Source of the DNA: GCA-001856825 sp049965815
GTDB taxonomy: Archaea > Thermoplasmatota > Thermoplasmata > Thermoplasmatales > GCA-001856825
Length of the DNA: 64,000 nt
Assembly: GCA_049965815.1 (NCBI GenBank)
Contig: JBMFVV010000006.1
Location: 5,228 to 69,227 of the forward strand
Direction of reading: 5' to 3'
The notes beneath the pieces are model-generated. The model saw nothing but the letters and a program-made list of their open reading frames with translations, was not told the origin of the DNA and ran no database searches. This document shows positions 42,270 to 49,759 of the stretch, piece by piece; within the stretch, counting starts at the first letter, position 1; each line of letters begins with the position of its first letter. A program made the translations under genes and the position numbers.

Positions 42270-43781
42270 ATGAACTATGTAGAATGTGTACCAAATTTCA
42301 GTGAGGGGAAGGACAGGGCAAAGATTGAGTCGATTATTGACTCAATGAAGAAGTATCCTGTGGACGTGATTGATGTGGAGATGAATGCAGATCACAACAG
42401 ATCTGTGATAACTGTTGTTGGTGACGGGGAATCAATGGTAAACGCAATGTTCGAGTCGATTAAGCGGGCAAGCGAACTTATAGATCTGGATTCCCATAAG
42501 GGCGAGCATCCAAGATTTGGTGCCACAGATGTTGTACCTTTTGTGCCGATTCTTGGGACAACAATGGAGTACTGCATTGACCTCTCGAGAAGGCTGGCAG
42601 AAAGGGTGGGAAATGAACTTCGGATACCCGTATTTCTCTATGCTAATGCTGCTAATACGCCTTCCAGGAAGGAGCTCCCGGATATCAGGAGCGAGAAATT
42701 CCAATATGAGCAACTTAAGGAGGCAATAGCTACTAACGAGAAATATTTCCCCGATTTTGGACCCAAGATGGTGGGCAAGGCGGGGGCCACAATCATAGGT
42801 GCCAGGGAATTCCTGATAGCCTTCAACGTAGATCTTCGAACGGACGATCTGAAGTCAACCAAGGAGATGGCAAAGAGGACTAGGGAGAAGTCTGGGGGCC
42901 TCCGTAATGTGAGAGCACTCGGCTTCAATCTGGCCGAGACAAAGGAAACTCAGGTTTCGATGAACCTTGTAAATCACAGGGAGACTCCAGTTCCTGAAGT
43001 GTTCGAATATGTCAAGAGGGAAGCAGAATCCAGAGGCCTACCCGTAAGCAGAACCGAACTGGTCGGAATGATACCGCTGAATGCCCTTGAGGAGATCTAC
43101 AGGTTCTATCTCATGAACAGGGACTTCTCTGAAAATCAGATTCTTGAGAAGAAACTGCTGGAGATATTCTCCAATGACAGCATGAAGCATTACATAGAGG
43201 AACTTGCGAGTGACAAGCCAGCACCTGGAGGAGGATCAGCAAGTGGTCTCGTCGGTTCAATGGGGGCAGCACTTGTGGCAATGGTGGCAGGGCTCACGAT
43301 TGGAAAGAAGGGGTATGAGGACGTTTCGGAGAAGATGAGGACGATCCAGAAGGAAGCAAAGGAAACGGCATGGCAGCTCTACAACCAATCTGAAAATGAT
43401 ACCAGGGCCTATGATAATCTATCAAAATCTCTATCAATGCCAAAGAGCACACCTGAGGAAAAGGAGGAGAGAACAAGGACGATCCAAGCAAGATTGAAGG
43501 ATGCAACAATGGTACCTTACAGGACGGGAATGCTTGCAGCATCAATGTTAGACTATCTTCCTATCCTTATAGAAAAGGGGAACAAGAATGCAGTTTCAGA
43601 TGTTTACTGCGCTGCCCTTTTCATATCTTCTTCAGTATACGGTTCCATGCAGAACGTGAAAATTAATCTTGGGCTCATAAAGGATACTTCATTTGTTGAA
43701 GAATACAAGGCCAAAATGGTGGGCCTTTCAGAAGAGACAAAAAAGAAGTCTGAAGAAATACTCAAAAATATGTGGAATTAA
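42270..43781 (+). CDS. ftcD: Bifunctional glutamate formimidoyltransferase / formiminotetrahydrofolate cyclodeaminase
   Basis: 503-aa fusion. Residues 1 to about 295 form the formiminotransferase: VECVPNFSEGKDR, DVEMNADHNRSVITVVG, DSHKGEHPRFGATDVVPFVP. Residues about 310-500 form the cyclodeaminase: DKPAPGGGSASGLVGSMGAALV. It moves the formimino group from formiminoglutamate, a histidine degradation product, to tetrahydrofolate and deaminates it to methenyl-THF. GGGAG precedes the ATG. It sits 16 nt after kbl and 17 nt before fhs. No histidine ammonia-lyase or urocanase gene is in the window. Confidence 0.95.
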   Translation: MNYVECVPNFSEGKDRAKIESIIDSMKKYPVDVIDVEMNADHNRSVITVVGDGESMVNAMFESIKRASELIDLDSHKGEHPRFGATDVVPFVPILGTTMEYCIDLSRRLAERVGNELRIPVFLYANAANTPSRKELPDIRSEKFQYEQLKEAIATNEKYFPDFGPKMVGKAGATIIGAREFLIAFNVDLRTDDLKSTKEMAKRTREKSGGLRNVRALGFNLAETKETQVSMNLVNHRETPVPEVFEYVKREAESRGLPVSRTELVGMIPLNALEEIYRFYLMNRDFSENQILEKKLLEIFSNDSMKHYIEELASDKPAPGGGSASGLVGSMGAALVAMVAGLTIGKKGYEDVSEKMRTIQKEAKETAWQLYNQSENDTRAYDNLSKSLSMPKSTPEEKEERTRTIQARLKDATMVPYRTGMLAASMLDYLPILIEKGNKNAVSDVYCAALFISSSVYGSMQNVKINLGLIKDTSFVEEYKAKMVGLSEETKKKSEEILKNMWN

Positions 43782-43798
43782 TTAGGTAAGGTGATTTA

Positions 43799-45433
43799 AT
43801 GAAATACATAACAGAAATAGCAAAGGAGTTAGGAATAACAGATGACGAATTGGAGCTTTACGGAAAGTATATGGCGAAAGTAAATCCCGGCATTCTTGAC
43901 AGGTTGTCAGGTAAACCAAATGGTAAGCTTATCCTGGTAACAGCAATAAGCCCTACCTCAGCGGGAGAGGGAAAGACAACAACTACGATCGGACTATCCC
44001 AGGGGCTTAGAAAAATCGGGAAAAAAGCGATGGTAACTATAAGAGAACCATCACTCGGCCCGAACTTTGGAATTAAGGGTGGCGGAACAGGTGGCGGTAA
44101 GTGCCAGTTGCTTCCAGCCGATGAAATAAATCTGAATTTTACCGGCGATTTTCCGGCAATCACAGCTGCCCACAACCTGCTTTCTGCGGTAGTTAATAAC
44201 CATATATTCCAGGGAAATGAGCTCGGATTTGATCTGAAGAAAATATCGTGGAGGAGAACCATTGATATGAATGACCGCTCACTAAGGCAGATCGTGGTTG
44301 GCCTAGGGGACCAGGGAGGAGCGCTTGTAGAGGACAGCTTCCTCATAACTCCTGCATCTGAGATTATGGCTATAATGGGGTTCGCTGAGAATTATGAGAT
44401 GCTCAAGGATATGCTTTCGAAGATCACCGTTGGCTATACGAAAGAAGGGAAGAGGTTGACGGCAGGAGACCTGAAGGCACAGGGTGCAATGGCTGCGCTT
44501 CTAAAGAATACACTAAAGCCCAACCTTGTCCAGACTACAGAGGGCGTTCCAGGATTTGTTCACATCGGTCCTTTCGGAAATATTGCGCACGGCCACAATA
44601 GCGTCCTGGCCGACAAGATTGCGCTAAAATTAGCCGACTACGTGATAACAGAAGCGGGGTTCGGATCAGATCTTGGGGCACAGAAGTTTGTAGATGTGGT
44701 CCTGAGAAGGGCAGGATATGACCTGGATCTGGTGGTACTGGTCGTATCAATAAAGGCACTGAAACACCACGGCGGAATGAAGCCTTCAGACACAGGCGGT
44801 ATAGAATTCCTTAAGAAGGGAATAGACAACATGCTATATCACATATCTAACATAGAGAGATATGGAATACCCCTCATAGTGACGTTGAACAGGTTCAAGG
44901 ACGACAGTGAGGAAGAGATCAGTTACCTCAGAGGAGAGATAGAGAAGAGAGGGTACAAGATGGCACTTAACGAAGGTTATCTTAAGGGCGGGGAAGGAAC
45001 AGTAGACTTTGCCAGGATGGTTGTTGAAACTCTGGATAAGAAACCGTCCACACGCGGAAAGATCAACTTCACATATGAGAGAGACGAGCCGGTAAAAACT
45101 AAAATTGATAAAGTCGCATCAAAAGTTTATGGCGCAGCAAAAATTCAATATTCTAAGAAAGCAATGAGGGTTCTGAAGAGGGTGAAGGATGAAAATCTGG
45201 ATTACCTGGATATTTGCATGGCCAAGACGCAGTATTCCATATCGGACGATCAGAACAAGCTCGGATGGCCAAAGGGCTTCACAATAACGATAGAGGATAT
45301 CATGCTCTCTACCGGAGTTGGATTTGCCGTACCGTTGCTCGGAGAGATTATGACCATGCCAGGACTTCCTAAACATCCAATCTCCGAGGAAGTAAATATA
45401 GATGAAAGAGGTAACATCACAGGATTACTCTGA
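43799..45433 (+). CDS. fhs: Formate-tetrahydrofolate ligase
   Basis: 544-aa formyl-THF synthetase. P-loop SPTSAGEGKTTTTIGLSQGL and the signature EPSLGPNFGIKGGGTGGGKCQLLP are followed by GDFPAITAAHNLLSAVVNNHI. Reversible: coupled to FtcD it could yield formate and ATP from histidine-derived formyl-THF, or it could assimilate formate. AAGGTGAT lies just upstream of the ATG. It overlaps ilvA by 32 nt. Confidence 0.97.
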   Translation: MKYITEIAKELGITDDELELYGKYMAKVNPGILDRLSGKPNGKLILVTAISPTSAGEGKTTTTIGLSQGLRKIGKKAMVTIREPSLGPNFGIKGGGTGGGKCQLLPADEINLNFTGDFPAITAAHNLLSAVVNNHIFQGNELGFDLKKISWRRTIDMNDRSLRQIVVGLGDQGGALVEDSFLITPASEIMAIMGFAENYEMLKDMLSKITVGYTKEGKRLTAGDLKAQGAMAALLKNTLKPNLVQTTEGVPGFVHIGPFGNIAHGHNSVLADKIALKLADYVITEAGFGSDLGAQKFVDVVLRRAGYDLDLVVLVVSIKALKHHGGMKPSDTGGIEFLKKGIDNMLYHISNIERYGIPLIVTLNRFKDDSEEEISYLRGEIEKRGYKMALNEGYLKGGEGTVDFARMVVETLDKKPSTRGKINFTYERDEPVKTKIDKVASKVYGAAKIQYSKKAMRVLKRVKDENLDYLDICMAKTQYSISDDQNKLGWPKGFTITIEDIMLSTGVGFAVPLLGEIMTMPGLPKHPISEEVNIDERGNITGLL

Positions 45434-46640
45434 ACCGGTGTCGTCTAAGGATGTAGAAGAGGCTTACGAACGAGTTAGGGGTGTTGTAAAGAACACCCCG
45501 CTCGAAAGATCAAGTTCCATAAGTGAACTCAGCGGATCTGAAGTCTACCTTAAACTGGAAAATCTCCAGAGAGGTGGCTCATTCAAGATCAGGGGCGCAT
45601 ACAACCTGCTCAGCAGGACAAACAGGGATGTTGTAGCAGCAAGTGCAGGAAATCATTCTCAGGGAGTCGCATTAGCATCATCTCTCCTGGGTCTGGACTC
45701 ACTGGTTGTGATGCCCCAGTTTGCCCCGCCGATAAAGATAATCGCGACTCAGAAATATGGTGCAAGAGTTCTTCTTTACGGCAACAGCTTTGACGAGGCA
45801 ACAGAAAAGGCCAAAAAGATTGCAAAGGAGGAGGGGAAAATTTTTGCACATGCATTTGACAACAGATACGTGGTAGCTGGGCAGGGAACAGTTGGCCTTG
45901 AAATCTTCCAGGAGATGAACGATTTTGATTACATTGTCATACCGGTGGGCGGAGGGGGGTTAATAGGCGGTATAGCGACGTACCTCAAGGAGAAGGGGTA
46001 TAAGGGGAAGGTCATAGGCGTGGAAGCAGAGAACGCAGCTGCGATGAAAAATTCCCTCAAGACAGGGAAGCTCGTAAAGTTGAATTCCGTCACAACAATT
46101 GCAGACGGCATAGCGATTAAGTCTCCGTCAGAATTCACTTTCCGCATTGCCAGGAAGTACGTAGACCAGGTTGTCACAGTCAGCGATGAGGAAATATCGA
46201 CAGCAATGTTCACCCTCCTTGAAAGGGGGAAAATATTATCAGAACCTGCAGGTGCTGTTTCTGTAGCTGCACTCATCACTGGAAAGATAAAGGTCAAGGG
46301 TAAGAAGGTAGTCGCTCTCATTTCAGGAGGCAATGCCGATATGCCTTTACTTTCTCAAATAATAGAAAGGAACCTCCTGGAAACAGGCAGGGAATTCATA
46401 CTTACATTCATAGTTAATAACATACCTTCAGAGATGAGGAAGGCTATAGAATTGTTTTCAGAGATGAGGTTGAATGTTGAGGAACTTCACACGGAACTCT
46501 TCGGTGAAGACATCGGAATAGGCAAACAGAAGATCACGGTAAAGTTGAAGATATATGGGAACGAGGACCTTTCGAAGATCAGAAGCAAGTTCAAAGAGCT
46601 GGGGTTCAGCATCATAAACGTGAGGGGCGCAAAATTCTGA
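45402..46640 (+). CDS. ilvA: Threonine ammonia-lyase with C-terminal ACT-like domain
   Basis: 412-aa PLP enzyme deaminating threonine (and serine) to 2-oxobutyrate. PLP lysine in GGSFKIRGAYNLL, phosphate-binding GGGGLIGGIATYL, and a cofactor-region SGGNADMP. An ACT-type domain of about 80 residues follows (EFILTFIVNNIPSEM ... GFSIINVRG), as in the catabolic-size single-ACT enzymes. It is coupled to fhs by a 32-nt overlap and shares threonine as substrate with tdh/kbl. Confidence 0.95.
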   Translation: MKEVTSQDYSEPVSSKDVEEAYERVRGVVKNTPLERSSSISELSGSEVYLKLENLQRGGSFKIRGAYNLLSRTNRDVVAASAGNHSQGVALASSLLGLDSLVVMPQFAPPIKIIATQKYGARVLLYGNSFDEATEKAKKIAKEEGKIFAHAFDNRYVVAGQGTVGLEIFQEMNDFDYIVIPVGGGGLIGGIATYLKEKGYKGKVIGVEAENAAAMKNSLKTGKLVKLNSVTTIADGIAIKSPSEFTFRIARKYVDQVVTVSDEEISTAMFTLLERGKILSEPAGAVSVAALITGKIKVKGKKVVALISGGNADMPLLSQIIERNLLETGREFILTFIVNNIPSEMRKAIELFSEMRLNVEELHTELFGEDIGIGKQKITVKLKIYGNEDLSKIRSKFKELGFSIINVRGAKF

Positions 46641-46842
46641 GTGTTCCCCGGAATTAACAAGGAGAATCATTATCATCCCCTCTGACCTTTCCGGGGATGT
46701 AGGACTTTTTCTGGCCTTGGGTTCACTGATAGGCGACACGCCATAACTCACCAAGGGGCCCAAAAATCCCTGTAGTTCCCCGTCGTCCAGCGTCTATCAT
46801 CGATCAAGCGCTATTCCATAGGGAACAAAGTATGATAGAAGG
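46641..46842. other. Intergenic region with a 9-bp inverted repeat
   Basis: 202-nt spacer between the convergent ilvA and queF genes. It contains TCCCCGGAA (46645-46653) and its exact inverse TTCCGGGGA (46689-46697), 35 nt apart, and is more G+C-rich than other spacers. On the minus strand an open stretch reads EPKARKSPTSPERSEG, which might be the tail of a lost IS200/605 tnpB gene. No complete gene. Confidence 0.4.
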
Positions 46843-47298
46843 TTAAGTCTTAACTTTTTCGAACCTCGAGATGACCCTTGTCCTGAGTCCTCCCCTTACA
46901 TTAAATTCTCCAATTACCGTCATGAATTTAGGTGAACAGCTCTTGACGAGATCGTCAAGGATCTTGTTCACTGCATTCTCCTGAAATATACCAACATTCC
47001 TATATTTGTGAAGGTAGAGCTTGAAAGACTTTAGCTCAACTATTTTCCTATCGGGGAGATAGTGCACAGTTATCTTTCCGAAATCAGGCATACCTGTTTT
47101 TGGACAAATTGAAGTAAATTCATCCGTCTCTATAGTTATGTGTGTTGTGTTCTCATCAAATGGGAAGACTACAGAATCTATCTTACCCAGGTCAAGTTTC
47201 TTTATATCTTTCTGGAGATTCTCGTATTCTGACACCTGAAGTATATCATCATCATCTAAATCAAGGTTCCTTGCGGTATATGGACAAAATGTAAGCAC
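46843..47298 (-). CDS. queF: QueF-family preQ0 (7-cyano-7-deazaguanine) reductase
   Basis: 151-aa T-fold enzyme. Catalytic Cys and Asp are in TSICPKTGMPDFG. The NADPH-binding motif of nitrile-reducing QueF, E(S/L)K(S/A)xK(L/Y)(Y/F/W), is present as ELKSFKLYL. KYRNVGIFQENAVNKILDDL and FNVRGGLRTR complete the family. This predicts NADPH-dependent reduction of preQ0 to preQ1 rather than the QueF-like archaeosine-forming amidinotransferase. The GTG at 47298 fits a leaderless start 26 nt after a TTATTAAAAAAAG block. The longer frame overlaps the divergent gene. Confidence 0.88.
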   Translation of the reverse strand: MLTFCPYTARNLDLDDDDILQVSEYENLQKDIKKLDLGKIDSVVFPFDENTTHITIETDEFTSICPKTGMPDFGKITVHYLPDRKIVELKSFKLYLHKYRNVGIFQENAVNKILDDLVKSCSPKFMTVIGEFNVRGGLRTRVISRFEKVKT

Positions 47299-47318
47299 TA
47301 TGTTGTAGCTGGAAAAAC

Positions 47319-47331
47319 TTTTTTTAATAAC
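47319..47331. promoter_or_regulatory. Shared divergent TATA block between queF and a secreted-protein gene
   Basis: The AT block CTTTTTTTAATAAC lies about 26 nt from both the queF GTG (47298, minus) and the ATG at 47349 (plus), so the two core promoters physically overlap. Confidence 0.45.
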
Positions 47332-47348
47332 TATTGTTGTCCTCCCCA

Positions 47349-48272
47349 ATGAAATACTACACAGTTTTAGTAGCAGCCATCTTGGTGATAGCAGCGCTGG
47401 GACTGTATGTATATTATGAAAACAAGGATGTCCAGAAGACGGACTCCGGAACGCACATCTATCTTGGAGCTGTTTACTACGGACCGTTGAGGTATGCAAA
47501 TTCCATTTCCGCAAACGTTGATTTTGGAGGAGATGTCAATCTAAAAAACAACATCTATTACGTAGTACTATCGATATGGGACAGCAATCTGAGCTACGAC
47601 CAGATTGGTATCTCTTCTCTAAACGGGAATTTTTACAGCACTTACTCTTACACAGAAATTGTAAATGGCTCAATAAAATACATATTCAATCCTCATTGGT
47701 TCCCTATTTCTCCTGGGGAACATCAGTTATCGATGTACGTGAGCAGCGGAAATGTTTTCTTCAAATTTGACAAAAACACATTTGCAGCATTTACGGGTGG
47801 CAATGATTTTGCCATCAGTACGAACCAGAAAGTTGGAAATCACACGTTCAGTGGTCTGACTATTTACGAAGAGATATATGGATTCAACAACTCATTCCCG
47901 GGGATTTCTTTCAATTTCTCCAGCATTCAATATAGTACTTCAAGCTCCCAGAGCAGTACGATAACTGACTGGACACAGTTCACTCATAATCTTACAAACG
48001 TATCTAAGAAATTCAGCTCATATGTGTATATGAAATCCAACATAGTAAACATCTACAATTCCCAGCCTTTAACCCTTACGTTAAGGGTTCAAAACATTCC
48101 TACGTCTGCATCTCTTGTCGTTTCGGACTTCAACTTAACCATACCCGGCAACGGGCAGTACTCTCTCGACATGATGAAGGGAAATTACACACTTTACCTG
48201 CAGTATGGCGGGAAGATCAATTCCTATAATATATCACTAAACTCGAATATGACATACCAGATCAGCGGCTAA
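47349..48272 (+). CDS. Secreted or membrane-anchored protein of unknown function
   Basis: 307 aa. A signal peptide/anchor (YYTVLVAAILVIAALGLYVYY, residues 3-23, given here in part) is followed by an extracellular region rich in Asn, Ser, Thr and Tyr with many N-x-S/T sequons. The C-terminal 70 residues look like an Ig- or PEGA-like beta domain (SLVVSDFNLTIPGNGQYSLDM, NYTLYLQYGG). No enzymatic motif. The ATG at 47349 is chosen because it sits about 26 nt after the TATA block and opens the signal sequence. Confidence 0.7.
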   Translation: MKYYTVLVAAILVIAALGLYVYYENKDVQKTDSGTHIYLGAVYYGPLRYANSISANVDFGGDVNLKNNIYYVVLSIWDSNLSYDQIGISSLNGNFYSTYSYTEIVNGSIKYIFNPHWFPISPGEHQLSMYVSSGNVFFKFDKNTFAAFTGGNDFAISTNQKVGNHTFSGLTIYEEIYGFNNSFPGISFNFSSIQYSTSSSQSSTITDWTQFTHNLTNVSKKFSSYVYMKSNIVNIYNSQPLTLTLRVQNIPTSASLVVSDFNLTIPGNGQYSLDMMKGNYTLYLQYGGKINSYNISLNSNMTYQISG

Positions 48273-48350
48273 TGGATGCGCATATCTTAGTTTACGAGGA
48301 CGGTAATGATTTACAGGATAACCATGTTTCCCCTTCTAACCGCCCAAACT

Positions 48351-48358
48351 TTTTATAT
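48351..48358 (+). promoter_or_regulatory. TATA element of the L7Ae operon
   Basis: TTTTATAT centred about 27 nt before the ATG at 48382. It predicts that transcription starts at or next to the first base of a 9-codon leader ORF. Confidence 0.55.
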
Positions 48359-48381
48359 CCTCATAAATTACCCAAAGACCA

Positions 48382-48411
48382 ATGACTGATAAAGTGAAGG
48401 AGGTAAGATAA
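48382..48411 (+). CDS. Leader micro-ORF (MTDKVKEVR) upstream of rpl7ae
   Basis: ATG ACT GAT AAA GTG AAG GAG GTA AGA TAA. It lies 26-27 nt downstream of the TATA element, so it is predicted to be leaderless. Its stop TAA shares a base with the rpl7ae ATG (TAATG). Its codons for KEV contain the GGAGGT Shine-Dalgarno of rpl7ae. It may couple or attenuate translation of L7Ae. No direct evidence of expression. Confidence 0.45.
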   Translation: MTDKVKEVR

Positions 48412-48779
48412 TGGCAGAAACTAGTTATGTAAGATTCCAGACGCCGGACGACCTACGGACCAAAGCACTGCAGCTCGTAGAGGTTTCATCTGAAACTGGA
48501 AAGATAAGGAAGGGAACGAACGAAGTTACCAAGGTTGTAGAAAGAGGAGAGGCAAAGATGGTTGTGATAGCAGAGGATATACAGCCTCCTGAGGTTGTTC
48601 TCCACATCCCATTGCTCTGTGAGGAAAAGGGTATACCATATTTCTACGTTCAAAAGAAGGAGGATCTCGGACAGAAGGTCAAGCTGAAGAGTTCCGCAAC
48701 AGTTGCAATTGTCGAACCTGGTAATGGAAAACAATTATTGACAGAACTTATTGATAAGTTCAAGGAAATAAAGAAATAA
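48411..48779 (+). CDS. rpl7ae: 50S ribosomal protein L7Ae
   Basis: 122-aa kink-turn RNA-binding protein of the large subunit, also a core protein of C/D and H/ACA RNPs and of RNase P. It has GKIRKGTNEVTKVVERGEAKMVVIAEDIQPPEV (split), HIPLLCEEKGIPYFYV and a KLKSSATVAIVEPG ending. AAGGAGGT 6 nt before the ATG is a strong Shine-Dalgarno. First conventional gene of the L7Ae-S28e-L24e-Ndk-IF5B operon. Confidence 0.97.
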   Translation: MAETSYVRFQTPDDLRTKALQLVEVSSETGKIRKGTNEVTKVVERGEAKMVVIAEDIQPPEVVLHIPLLCEEKGIPYFYVQKKEDLGQKVKLKSSATVAIVEPGNGKQLLTELIDKFKEIKK

Positions 48780-48792
48780 AGAGTGATTGAAA

Positions 48793-49005
48793 ATGCCAGA
48801 GAATGACGCCATTCCATGTGAAGTCGTGGAGCTTATAGGTAGGACAGGAATGGCCGGCGAAGCGACCCAGGTCAAGATAAAGGTGTTGGCGGGAGGAGAC
48901 CAGGGAAGGGTTCTCACCAGAAACGTGATGGGTCCTGTCAGGGTCGGCGACATCCTCATGCTGAGAGAGACGGCTAGGGAAGCGAGGAAGCTATCGGTGA
49001 GGTGA
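48793..49005 (+). CDS. rps28e: 30S ribosomal protein S28e
   Basis: 70-aa OB-fold ribosomal protein. AIPCEVVELIGRTGMAGEATQVKI, GRVLTRNVMGPVRVGDIL and the C-terminal RETAREARKL are diagnostic. The ATG at 48793 is preferred, with GAGTG about 7 nt upstream; a TTG at 48787 would add two residues. The stop lies inside the Shine-Dalgarno of rpl24e. Confidence 0.96.
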   Translation: MPENDAIPCEVVELIGRTGMAGEATQVKIKVLAGGDQGRVLTRNVMGPVRVGDILMLRETAREARKLSVR

Positions 49006-49010
49006 TCGTT

Positions 49011-49298
49011 GTGGAAACCAGGTATTGTTCATTCTGTGGATCAAAGATAGAGTATGGGACTGGAAAGATGTATATCAGAAGGGACGGCTCTGTCCTGTAT
49101 TTTGATACGTCAAAGTGCGAAAAGAATTTCCTAAAGCTTCACAGGGAACCAAGAAGAGTCCGGTGGACGGACGAAGGAAGAGAGGAAAAGGCACAGAGGA
49201 TCAAGTTCTCGAAGGAAGCAGAACAGAAAGCTTCTCCACCTAAATTAGAAACAAAGGAAGAAGCAAAAGTTGCAGCAGAACCTCCCAAAGAGAGTTAA
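49011..49298 (+). CDS. rpl24e: 50S ribosomal protein L24e with C-terminal tail
   Basis: 95 aa. Zinc-binding L24e core: CSFCGSKIEYGTGKMYIRRDGSV (split), then SKCEKNFLKLHREPRRVRWT. A charged tail of about 35 residues (EEKAQRIKFSKEAEQ...AAEPPKES) is absent from minimal archaeal L24e. The GTG at 49011 is the start because GAGGTGAT (48999-49006) is ideally placed and the family begins with ETRYC. A GTG at 49002 would sit inside that site. Confidence 0.92.
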   Translation: METRYCSFCGSKIEYGTGKMYIRRDGSVLYFDTSKCEKNFLKLHREPRRVRWTDEGREEKAQRIKFSKEAEQKASPPKLETKEEAKVAAEPPKES

Positions 49299-49312
49299 GA
49301 GGGGGCGATTAC

Positions 49313-49753
49313 TTGAGAACTTTGGTCTTGATCAAACCAGATGGCGTTGCCAGGTCTAAGGTGGGCGTAATCATATCCAGATTCGAGGACAAGGGTCTCA
49401 AGGTCACGGCATTGAAGCTCATGAAACTAGGAAGGGAAAAAGCGGAAAAACACTATGCTGTTCACAAGGGAAAACCCTTCTATGAATCACTCCTGAATTA
49501 TATTACATCAGCGCCACTTGTGGCGATGGTTGTTGAGGGTAACAACTGCATCGAGATAGTACGGAAACTGGTTGGAGCTACGAACGGGGCAAAGGCTGAG
49601 CCAGGAACGATCAGGGGAGATTTCTCCACTGGGATAGATTTTAATCTCATTCATGCAAGCGATTCTGAAGAATCGGCCAGATATGAAATCCCAATATTCT
49701 TTGAAGAAAGTGAAATTCTAAGTTACGAGAGGGCAGATAAAGATTGGCTGTGA
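49313..49753 (+). CDS. ndk: Nucleoside diphosphate kinase
   Basis: 146-aa kinase equilibrating NTP pools. RTLVLIKPDGVARSKVG at the N-terminus and the active-site NLIHASDS (phospho-accepting His) followed by EESARYEIPIFF. Starts with TTG 49313, 14 nt after rpl24e, in the usual archaeal position between L24e and aIF5B. Confidence 0.96.
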   Translation: MRTLVLIKPDGVARSKVGVIISRFEDKGLKVTALKLMKLGREKAEKHYAVHKGKPFYESLLNYITSAPLVAMVVEGNNCIEIVRKLVGATNGAKAEPGTIRGDFSTGIDFNLIHASDSEESARYEIPIFFEESEILSYERADKDWL

Positions 49754-49759
49754 TAGCTT

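Noticed and set aside
46458..46763. 101-codon minus-strand ORF overlapping the ilvA 3' end
   Set aside because: Most of it is antisense to the ilvA ACT domain. Only its upstream part (46641-46763) is retained as a weak transposon-scar suggestion.
47299..47514. Longer queF frame beginning at 47514
   Set aside because: It overlaps the divergent signal-peptide gene, and its extra 72 residues do not resemble QueF. GTG 47298 fits the promoter.
49002..49010. GTG 49002 as start of L24e
   Set aside because: It falls within the GAGGTGAT Shine-Dalgarno that serves GTG 49011, and the family begins at ETRYC.
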